Below are positions 1-4,009 of a DNA stretch of 6,331 bases, piece after piece (the first letter of the stretch is position 1; each line of letters starts with the position of its first letter). A program made the position numbers and the translations under genes. The notes beneath the pieces are model-generated. The model did no database searches, had not been told where the DNA came from, and saw nothing but the letters and a program-made list of their open reading frames with translations. This stretch comes from SIG565 sp045656145 (lineage in GTDB: Bacteria; Bacillota; Clostridia; Oscillospirales; Acutalibacteraceae), in contig JAZOQP010000039.1 of the NCBI GenBank assembly GCA_045656145.1, positions 1 to 6,331 of the forward strand. Direction: 5' to 3'.

Positions 1-1131
1 ACCAAGACTGGTGAGATCTCTGTGCGCACCAAGTCCATTGTGCTGCTGAGCAAGTCCCTGCTGCCCCTGCCCGAGAAGTACCACGGCCTGACCGATAAGG
101 AGATCCGTTTCCGTCAGCGCTATGTGGATCTGATGGTGAACCCCGAGGTGAAGAAGAACTTCATCACCCGCTCCAAGTTCATCAAGCACCTGCGCAACTA
201 TCTGGACAACATGGGCTACATCGAAGTGGAGACCCCTGTCCTGAATACCATCGCCGGCGGCGCTTCCGCCCGGCCCTTCATCACCCACCACAACACCCTG
301 GACATCGATATGTACATGCGCATCGCCACCGAGCTGCCCCTGAAGCGGCTCATCATCGGCGGCATGGACCGTGTCTATGAGATCGGCCGTATCTTCCGTA
401 ACGAAGGTATGGACCCCAAGCACAACCCCGAATTCACAAGTATTGAATTATATCAGGCTTATGCCGATTTCCACGATATGATGGATATTGCCGAGGGTAT
501 AATCTCGGGCGCCGCTAAAGAAATTCACGGCACCTATGAGGTTGAGTGGATGGGCGAGAAAATCGACCTTACTCCCGGTTGGCGCAGACTCACTATGGTG
601 GATGCTGTTAAGGAATATGTTGGCATCGACTTTGGCGCAATTACCAGCGATGAAGAGGCTGTTGCCGCAGCCGAGGCTAAGGGCGTAGAGCTTGCCGACA
701 CAGCCGATAAAACTTGGGGTAATGCGCTTTATGCTTGCTTTGACCAGCGCGTTGAAGAAAAGTTAGTTCAGCCTACATTTATAACAATGTATCCTGTTGA
801 AGTATCCCCCTTAACCAAGGCTTCCCCCGAAGACCCAAGGCTCACCGAGCGTTTTGAGCTCTTTATTTGCCATAGCGAGCTTGCAAATGCATATTCCGAG
901 CTTAACGACCCGGGCGTTCAAAGAGAAAGATTTGAAAAGCAGTTAGAGCTCCGCGATAGAGGAGACGACGAGGCCGAAATGCTTGATGAAGACTTCTTAA
1001 CAGCTCTTCAGTACGGTATGCCTCCAACAGGCGGTATGGGTATCGGCGTTGATAGAGCAGTAATGCTCCTCACCAATTCCGACACCATCCGTGAGGTTAT
1101 CCTCTTCCCCACGATGAAGCCGCTGGACTAA
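1..1131 (+). CDS. lysS: Lysyl-tRNA synthetase, class II (5'-truncated by window)
   Basis: LysRS charges tRNA-Lys with lysine in the cytoplasm using ATP. The frame is open from base 1, so the gene enters from the left. 376 residues are visible of the roughly 490-500 usual for bacterial LysRS; the missing part is most of the N-terminal OB-fold domain. The GTG at 22 is internal and is not a start. Class II motif 2 is visible around RIFRNEGMDPKHNPEFTSIE (388-447), with the catalytic arginine in FRNEG. Motif 3 is GMGIGVDRAVMLL (about 1033-1071), and the C-terminus FPTMKPLD is canonical. Codon use is mosaic. By direct count, leucine is CTG in 13 of 14 codons before base 430 and in 0 of 18 from 430 to 1071; arginine is AGA/AGG in 0 of 12 and 6 of 10 respectively. 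The last 20 or so codons look GC-rich again. The reading frame is unbroken, so the product should be functional if the assembly is right. Confidence 0.97.
   Translation, partial: TKTGEISVRTKSIVLLSKSLLPLPEKYHGLTDKEIRFRQRYVDLMVNPEVKKNFITRSKFIKHLRNYLDNMGYIEVETPVLNTIAGGASARPFITHHNTLDIDMYMRIATELPLKRLIIGGMDRVYEIGRIFRNEGMDPKHNPEFTSIELYQAYADFHDMMDIAEGIISGAAKEIHGTYEVEWMGEKIDLTPGWRRLTMVDAVKEYVGIDFGAITSDEEAVAAAEAKGVELADTADKTWGNALYACFDQRVEEKLVQPTFITMYPVEVSPLTKASPEDPRLTERFELFICHSELANAYSELNDPGVQRERFEKQLELRDRGDDEAEMLDEDFLTALQYGMPPTGGMGIGVDRAVMLLTNSDTIREVILFPTMKPLD
1105..1131 (+). repeat. lysS 3'-end core repeat, copy 1 (candidate attL core)
   Basis: These 27 bp encode FPTMKPLD and the stop codon at the true end of lysS. 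They match 2034-2060 with four mismatches, all at third codon positions and all synonymous. The match ends at the stop codon. I infer that this is the lysS-proximal core of a site-specific integration site. Confidence 0.7.
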
Positions 1132-1138
1132 TAACAAG

Positions 1139-1154
1139 TTATAAGAACTTATAA
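1139..1154. repeat. Dyad repeat TTATAAGaaCTTATAA, copy 1
   Basis: A 7-bp inverted repeat with a 2-bp centre starts seven bases after the lysS stop. Copies occur at 1932-1947 (one mismatch in an arm) and 1992-2007 (perfect), just inside the other end of unit A. It is likely a protein-binding site, possibly an integrase or excisionase arm site. Confidence 0.6.
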
Positions 1155-1182
1155 GAAGATACAATAATTTACAATAATCTTC

Positions 1183-1195
1183 TTACCACAGTTTT
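1183..1195 (+). repeat. TTACCACAGTTTT motif near left end of unit A
   Basis: It matches TTACCACAATTTT at 1890-1902 and TTACCAGAGTTT at 1901-1912 near the right end of unit A, in the same orientation. It is a possible second class of recombinase arm-type site. Confidence 0.4.
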
Positions 1196-1230
1196 GCAAC
1201 GATTTCTTATCATTTCAAATTTAAAAAATA

Positions 1231-1267
1231 AAATGATGTTGCTCGATTTTAGAGCAACATCATTTTT
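1231..1267 (+). terminator. Rho-independent terminator downstream of lysS
   Basis: A perfect 14-bp stem (1231-1244 with 1252-1265) encloses a 7-base loop, and a run of five T at 1263-1267 overlaps the stem end. It lies 100 bases after the lysS stop. The A-rich left flank could let it work in both directions. Confidence 0.85.
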
Positions 1268-1309
1268 CTATATAAGGCATTTATTGTTTCTAATGTCTCC
1301 TGTTCAAAA

Positions 1310-1338
1310 TTGACAAGCATAGTATACTATGCTATAAT
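1310..1338 (+). promoter_or_regulatory. Sigma-A promoter of the unit A gene
   Basis: A consensus -35 TTGACA (1310-1315) and a consensus -10 TATAAT (1333-1338) are separated by exactly 17 bp. This should be a strong promoter unless repressed; see the palindrome that fills its spacer. Confidence 0.88.
1317..1332. promoter_or_regulatory. 16-bp perfect palindrome in promoter spacer (candidate operator)
   Basis: GCATAGTATACTATGC is a perfect palindrome occupying 16 of the 17 spacer bases between -35 and -10. A protein bound here would block RNA polymerase. The cognate regulator is not identifiable from this window. Confidence 0.6.
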
Positions 1339-1369
1339 ATATTACACTGAAAATTAGGAGTGAAAACAA

Positions 1370-1876
1370 ATGAATGAAAAGTTGAAAAAATTTTTAGATG
1401 CTAAAAAAGATTCCGAAACTAAAAAGTATGAAGAGACAAAACAAAAAACTTTAATTGATTTAGGGTTATATGAAAAAATTTATTCTCCCGATAATAAATA
1501 TAGCGAGGAATTTTCTTCGTCCGAGTGGGATAGCGCTAATCAAACAAATAAATACTACAAAAAAGCCCCGATAGAAATTACTGATGAAGAATATCAAGAA
1601 GTGAGAAAATATTCAAAGGAAGAAGTTTCTACCGAAAACAATACTGTCGCTGTAGCACTAACAATTATAGCGTGGTTAATATTTATTGGAGGTTTTATCG
1701 CAGGTATTGTTTTGGGTACCGTTGAAGTCGAAAAAGGATACTATTATACATATACGGATACGGAATTTTCTTTTGCAATCGCTTTTGTTTATTGGTGTGT
1801 TTCTTTGATAAGTGGAACTATGTTCCTTGGATTTGCTGAAATTATTAAATTGTTAGATGCTATTAAAAGGAAATAA
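1370..1876 (+). CDS. Hypothetical membrane protein, cargo of unit A
   Basis: I do not recognise the function. The ATG at 1370 is supported by AGGAG at 1356-1360 and the upstream consensus promoter. The 168-residue product has a charged, lysine- and glutamate-rich N-terminal region (about residues 1-90). This contains an acidic stretch ending in ITDEEYQEVRKYSKEE, a pattern seen in other clostridial small membrane proteins. Two hydrophobic helices follow, at about 93-117 and 130-160, joined by a short tyrosine-rich loop (EKGYYYTYTDTEF), and the protein ends in basic KRK. No signal peptide, enzyme motif or DNA-binding domain is visible. The predicted layout is a cytosolic N-terminal domain tethered by a hairpin. 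The gene is AT-rich compared with lysS and the SGNH gene, which fits acquisition. As the only gene in a repeat-bounded unit it is presumably the cargo; a protective or inhibitor role is possible but is a guess. Confidence 0.85.
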   Translation: MNEKLKKFLDAKKDSETKKYEETKQKTLIDLGLYEKIYSPDNKYSEEFSSSEWDSANQTNKYYKKAPIEITDEEYQEVRKYSKEEVSTENNTVAVALTIIAWLIFIGGFIAGIVLGTVEVEKGYYYTYTDTEFSFAIAFVYWCVSLISGTMFLGFAEIIKLLDAIKRK

Positions 1877-1889
1877 TACATTTTATAAT

Positions 1890-1912
1890 TTACCACAATT
1901 TTACCAGAGTTT
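1890..1912 (+). repeat. Tandem TTACCAc/g motifs at right end of unit A
   Basis: TTACCACAATTTT and TTACCAGAGTTT overlap, with an 11-bp repeat period. They are related to 1183-1195 at the other end of the unit. Helical phasing and placement suggest a protein-binding array. Confidence 0.4.
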
Positions 1913-1931
1913 AAAAACAAATTATAAAGAG

Positions 1932-1947
1932 TTATAAGAACATATAA
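1932..1947. repeat. Dyad repeat, copy 2
   Basis: TTATAAGaaCATATAA is the same dyad as 1139-1154 with one changed base in the right arm. It lies 60 bp before copy 3. Confidence 0.55.
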
Positions 1948-1991
1948 GAAAATGCCCAATTTTGATAGTTCAAAAGGCAAGTAATAAAAGG

Positions 1992-2007
1992 TTATAAGAA
2001 CTTATAA
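1992..2007. repeat. Dyad repeat, copy 3
   Basis: TTATAAGaaCTTATAA is identical to the copy beside lysS. It ends 26 bases before the second lysS-end core. Confidence 0.6.
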
Positions 2008-2033
2008 AACTTAATTGAAATTATTTTGGACGT

Positions 2034-2060
2034 TTCCCCACAATGAAACCGTTAGACTAA
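2034..2060 (+). repeat. lysS 3'-end core repeat, copy 2
   Basis: The 27 bp read in frame as FPTMKPLD-stop without any upstream lysS sequence. From 2035 to 2060 it is identical over 26 bp to copy 3. It differs from the true lysS end at four synonymous positions, using AT-rich codons (ACA, AAA, TTA). This is a displaced end of a lysS gene and the boundary between units A and B. Confidence 0.8.
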
Positions 2061-2067
2061 AAATTTT

Positions 2068-2101
2068 AACACCCTATGGCAAATGCCATAGGGTGTTTTT
2101 T
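2068..2101 (+). terminator. Rho-independent terminator after core copy 2
   Basis: A perfect 13-bp stem (2068-2080 with 2085-2097) has the tetraloop AAAT and a six-T run at 2096-2101. It sits eight bases after the displaced stop codon. It would stop transcription leaving unit A and shield unit B. Confidence 0.88.
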
Positions 2102-2116
2102 ATGTTATTAAACTGA

Positions 2117-2140
2117 CCGACAAATTGGAATTTACTTACT
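2117..2140 (-). repeat. Nested direct repeat, copy 1 (3' end of MerR gene)
   Basis: CAAATTGGAATTTACTTACT (2121-2140) is identical to 2945-2964. Including CCGn in front, 23 of 24 bases match. On the minus strand it encodes the final Ser-Lys-stop of the MerR gene plus 15 bases beyond. Confidence 0.8.
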
Positions 2141-2860
2141 GCAATACACCGCAATTGCTTCACAGATAAACGTAGCAGTGCCGTCAGCATGCTTATCAAT
2201 ATTATTCCTAAAACGCTCGTCCGCTACATACATCTGACCGAGACCTGCCAAAATTTCATTTGTGCATAAATAGTAATTCTCGGTAATATGGTTCTGCAAT
2301 GTTTTTACCAGGTTCTGCGCTTCTGCGGAGTCAGGCGCTGTACCGTTTTTCATGCAGAGGGAAAACTCTTCCATAATGCAATCCATTCCCTCAACAAGGG
2401 TATTCCACTTCTGCTTGGAATAATTACTTGTCTTTTCTTCGTGCTGCTTATATGCGTCGGTATTGCCCCATTTTTCTTGTGTCTCAGCCTTATACTTTTC
2501 AAACTCGCTGTTGTCAAATGCTTTCATAACATTTTCTCCTTTCACGGCACTGTCAATAGCAGAAATTAACCGCTCTAACCGCTCTTTTTTGAGTGTGAGG
2601 AGGTGTTTTTGCTCGGTTAGTGCCTTGCTTTTGTCATAATTCGGGGATGACAAAATCTCTCCGATGCTCTTTAAGGAAAAGTCCAGTTCACGGTAAAAGA
2701 GAATCTCTTGCATACGAAGAAAAGATTTTTCATCATAAAAACGATAGCCGGTCGCCCTGTCAACAAAGGCAGGCCGCAACAATCCTATTTCGTCGTAATA
2801 ATGCAGTGCGCGCACACTTACACCCGTAAATTCGGCAAATTCTTTAATCTGCATTTTCAT
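2132..2860 (-). CDS. MerR-family regulator with TipAS-like ligand domain
   Basis: This is a transcriptional activator of the MerR family. Residues 1-70 form the winged helix-turn-helix: MKMQIKEFAEFTGVSVRALHYYDEIG and the wing RPAFVDRATGYRFYD. A coiled-coil dimerisation helix follows at about 70-115. The C-terminal half (about 130-240) resembles the TipAS antibiotic-sensing domain of TipA, Mta and SkgA, with the typical stretch YVADERFRNNIDKHADGTATFICEAI. I chose the ATG at 2860, with GAGGTG six bases upstream; a longer frame using TTG at 2911 would start inside the -35 box. The promoter has the 19-bp spacer characteristic of MerR-activated promoters, so autoregulation is likely. Family members bind peptide antibiotics or other drugs, but no transporter or resistance gene lies beside it here. 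The last two residues and the stop codon fall in a repeat shared with the neighbouring small gene. The length of 242 aa is normal. Confidence 0.93.
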   Translation of the reverse strand: MKMQIKEFAEFTGVSVRALHYYDEIGLLRPAFVDRATGYRFYDEKSFLRMQEILFYRELDFSLKSIGEILSSPNYDKSKALTEQKHLLTLKKERLERLISAIDSAVKGENVMKAFDNSEFEKYKAETQEKWGNTDAYKQHEEKTSNYSKQKWNTLVEGMDCIMEEFSLCMKNGTAPDSAEAQNLVKTLQNHITENYYLCTNEILAGLGQMYVADERFRNNIDKHADGTATFICEAIAVYCSK

Positions 2861-2880
2861 GTTTTTCACCTCACAAGGAG

Positions 2881-2911
2881 AGTATACACTATGACGGAGC
2901 GTGAGAGTCAA
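2881..2911 (-). promoter_or_regulatory. MerR-type promoter and operator, 19-bp spacer
   Basis: On the minus strand, -35 TTGACT (2906-2911) and -10 TATACT (2881-2886) are 19 bp apart, the long spacing that MerR proteins correct by twisting the DNA. An imperfect dyad ACTCTCACG-ctc-CGTCATAGT (7 of 9 positions paired) fills the spacer and overlaps the -35. The downstream gene is the regulator itself. Confidence 0.85.
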
Positions 2912-2940
2912 TACCTTTTTTTAAAGAAATGGATTACCAT

Positions 2941-2964
2941 CCGTCAAATTGGAATTTACTTACT
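2941..2964 (-). repeat. Nested direct repeat, copy 2 (3' end of small membrane gene)
   Basis: This is the second copy of 2117-2140, 824 bp away in the same orientation. On the minus strand it again begins at the final Ser-Lys-stop codons, here of the 51-aa membrane protein. Confidence 0.8.
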
Positions 2965-3111
2965 TAAATTTATCATTGAATAGACCATCAGACCAACACC
3001 AATACCGAATAATATACAACCATATACCTCGGTTAACTGATTTGCAAAGAATCCTACTGTTCCACTACCTAGAGCACATAATATTGCAAATAATAATTTT
3101 TTCTTTTTCAT
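2956..3111 (-). CDS. Small two-helix membrane protein, 51 aa
   Basis: The function is unrecognised. The ATG at 3111 is preferred over the upstream TTG at 3138 because GGAG lies nine bases before it and the product then begins MKKKK. Two hydrophobic segments (about residues 5-23 and 30-47) are separated by a short NQLTEVYG loop, giving a helical hairpin with its lysine-rich N-terminus on the inside. No lipobox or cleavage site is obvious. An extended -10 promoter lies upstream on the same strand. The gene ends in Ser-Lys-stop within a 20-bp sequence repeated at the end of the downstream MerR gene. It could be a target or partner of that regulator, but the MerR gene has its own promoter. Small hydrophobic peptides of this shape include type I toxins and stress peptides; nothing here decides between them. 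Confidence 0.65.
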   Translation of the reverse strand: MKKKKLLFAILCALGSGTVGFFANQLTEVYGCILFGIGVGLMVYSMINLSK

Positions 3112-3156
3112 ACAACTACACTCCTTCGCTAAATTCAAGTTTATCGAACTAACTGC

Positions 3157-3185
3157 ATTATACCATATATCATTAAAAACTGCAA
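3157..3185 (-). promoter_or_regulatory. Extended -10 promoter of the 51-aa membrane protein gene
   Basis: On the minus strand TGG-TATAAT gives a consensus -10 (3157-3162) with an upstream TG. The -35 TTGCAG (3180-3185) is weak but sits at 17 bp. The start codon lies 45 bases downstream. Confidence 0.6.
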
Positions 3186-3219
3186 TTTTCCGTTAAAGTA
3201 TGAGTTTTGGGCCATTTCA

Positions 3220-3261
3220 GAGGTATGATATATCCCGAAAAGGTAATTTGAGGTAAGATAT
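3220..3261 (+). repeat. Paired GAGGTaWGATAT motifs before core copy 3
   Basis: GAGGTATGATAT (3220-3231) and GAGGTAAGATAT (3250-3261) are exactly 30 bp apart and differ at one base. They lie 31-72 bases before the third lysS-end copy, a place comparable to the dyads in unit A but with a different sequence. They are possible binding sites for another recombinase. Confidence 0.35.
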
Positions 3262-3291
3262 TTGCGTAAGATTTTTTAAGCCCTTTCATAC

Positions 3292-3317
3292 TCCCCACAA
3301 TGAAACCGTTAGACTAA
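3292..3317 (+). repeat. lysS 3'-end core repeat, copy 3
   Basis: These 26 bp are identical to 2035-2060. The flanks on both sides are unrelated to those of copy 2, so the repeat is exactly bounded, ending at the TAA. It is either the original host lysS end pushed outward by insertions or the end of a further unit. Confidence 0.8.
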
Positions 3318-3321
3318 TATT

Positions 3322-3359
3322 AAACGGACTATGGAATTCCATAGTCCGTTTGGTTTTTT
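3322..3359 (+). terminator. Rho-independent terminator after core copy 3
   Basis: A perfect 13-bp stem (3322-3334 with 3339-3351) has loop AATT, then GG and six T at 3354-3359. It begins five bases after the displaced stop codon. Its T-run abuts the end of the minus-strand RHH gene, so it may serve as a shared boundary. Confidence 0.85.
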
Positions 3360-3558
3360 ATTTGCGTGTTGGTTTCACATTCGAATCAGGTGTGATGGTT
3401 CCATCAATAATGCCGTTTGCTTCTTCAAAGGATTTAATGTTTTCTCTTATCAAAACAAGCACCTGACTATTTACACTTCTTCCTTCGTAATCGGCAATAT
3501 GCGCAATCTTATTTAACATTTCTTCTTCAATTCTAATAGAAACACTTTTTATAGCCAT
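3358..3558 (-). CDS. Ribbon-helix-helix (Arc-like) DNA-binding protein
   Basis: This is a 66-residue protein with an Arc/CopG-type fold. The strand KSVSIRIEEEML (4-15) is followed by helix A around NKIAHIADYEG, the turn RSVNSQ, and helix B LVLIRENIKSFEEANG. RHH proteins dimerise and place the paired strands in the DNA major groove. They act as antitoxins, plasmid copy-control repressors or relaxosome factors. The C-terminal tail (TPDSNVKPTRK) is short and polar. The start is ATG at 3558 with AAGGGTG about six bases upstream. No toxin gene is adjacent, so an antitoxin role is not supported. It lies 81 bp downstream of the XRE repressor gene on the same strand and could share its transcript. 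The AT-rich, very small regulators suggest a remnant of a mobile element. Confidence 0.85.
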   Translation of the reverse strand: MAIKSVSIRIEEEMLNKIAHIADYEGRSVNSQVLVLIRENIKSFEEANGIIDGTITPDSNVKPTRK

Positions 3559-3639
3559 AATACACCCTTTTTATTACATAGTTGTTTTTATACATAAAGT
3601 GTTTTGCAATGTAGTTGCTTATAAAGTATATAAGCGTTT

Positions 3640-3870
3640 TTAATCTTCTTCTAAAAGTTTGCTGGGAGAAACATTAAGAACTTGTGCCATTTTAAATAAG
3701 GTTTCAAGAGAAACGCCACGAACCGTACCTGTTCCCTCAACCTGACCTACAAAGCTTACGCTTTTGTCAATGAGTTCGGCAAAGTATTCCTGAGTAAAAC
3801 CCGCTTTTCTTCTATAATAAGCAATCTTTAAGCCAAGAGTAATATATTTATCTGAAAATTCTGTTTTCAT
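3640..3870 (-). CDS. XRE-family helix-turn-helix repressor
   Basis: This is a 76-residue single-domain regulator of the Cro/C1 type. The HTH spans about residues 12-70: LGLKIAYYRRKAGFTQEYFAE, then recognition-helix region DKSVSFVGQVEG, then the typical C-terminal helix pair LETLFKMAQVLNVSPSKLLEE. It has no ligand or protease domain, so it probably acts as a simple dimeric repressor. The start is ATG at 3870 with AAGGGGAA just upstream. It is divergent from the SLOG gene across a 139-bp region with short dyads around the SLOG promoter, which makes SLOG control by this protein plausible. The RHH gene follows on the same strand. Small XRE regulators like this are common on integrative elements and prophages. 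Confidence 0.9.
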   Translation of the reverse strand: MKTEFSDKYITLGLKIAYYRRKAGFTQEYFAELIDKSVSFVGQVEGTGTVRGVSLETLFKMAQVLNVSPSKLLEED

Positions 3871-3947
3871 TTTAATTCCCCTTTTCTTTACACATATATT
3901 TTACCCAAAAAAGGAATGAATTATTATAGAGCAAAATTGCAGATATA

Positions 3948-3976
3948 TTTACTTTAAGTGAAAGATAATGTATAAT
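3948..3976 (+). promoter_or_regulatory. Promoter of the SLOG gene with candidate operator
   Basis: -35 TTTACT (3948-3953) and -10 TATAAT (3971-3976) are 17 bp apart. The dyad ACTT-T-AAGT (3951-3959) overlaps the -35, and related TTTACTT/AAGTAAA half-sites recur at 3977-3983 and 3990-3996. These could be sites for the divergently encoded XRE protein; that link is inference. Confidence 0.6.
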
Positions 3977-4009
3977 AAGTAAAAAATTATTTACTTTGGA
4001 GAAATGGGA

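Larger units (their letters stand above)
1877..2033. other. Gene-free right end of unit A with repeat cluster
   Basis: There is no coding potential here. The stretch holds tandem TTACCA motifs at 1890 and 1901 (11 bp apart, about one helical turn) and two dyads 60 bp apart at 1932-1947 and 1992-2007. No terminator hairpin for the unit A gene is visible before the one at 2068-2101. Confidence 0.6.
1132..2060. mobile_element. Candidate non-autonomous integrated cassette, unit A
   Basis: A 929-bp unit lies between the true lysS end and a second copy of that end at 2034-2060. It carries one gene (1370-1876) with its own promoter, plus a terminator at 1231-1267. Just inside both ends are copies of the dyad TTATAAG-aa-CTTATAA and of a TTACCAc/g motif, the kind of arrangement expected for integrase arm-type sites. 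No recombinase is encoded, so mobility would need an integrase acting in trans. Seen: the repeats and their positions. Inferred: that this is a mobile cassette. Confidence 0.5.
2061..3317. mobile_element. Candidate non-autonomous integrated cassette, unit B
   Basis: A 1257-bp unit is bounded by lysS-end copies 2 and 3. It starts with a terminator and carries two minus-strand genes, a 51-aa membrane protein and a TipA-like MerR regulator. No recombinase is present. Inside it a different repeat pair (2117-2140 and 2941-2964) brackets the MerR gene, suggesting the unit itself was built in steps. Its right end has paired GAGGTaWGATAT motifs close to core 3. The repeats are seen; the cassette interpretation is inferred. 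Confidence 0.42.

Noticed and set aside
1789..1980. Minus-strand open frame of 63 codons
   Set aside because: It overlaps the 3' end of the unit A gene and the repeat cluster; low-complexity hydrophobic shadow.
2861..2911. N-terminal extension of the MerR protein from TTG 2911
   Set aside because: The TTG is part of the -35 box and the extension would be encoded upstream of the transcription start; ATG 2860 has a good ribosome binding site.
1105..3317. Integron attC-type cassette array
   Set aside because: The repeats are the coding end of lysS, not imperfect-palindrome attC sites, and no IntI is present; only the cassette-like layout is similar.
3617..3635. Hairpin GCTTATA...TATAAGC with a short T run as a terminator
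   Set aside because: It is only 7 bp and AT-only apart from the ends, its T run faces the plus strand, and the genes here are on the minus strand.
3358..3870. XRE and RHH genes as a toxin-antitoxin pair
   Set aside because: Both products are DNA-binding regulators; neither shows a toxin fold and no toxin gene is adjacent.
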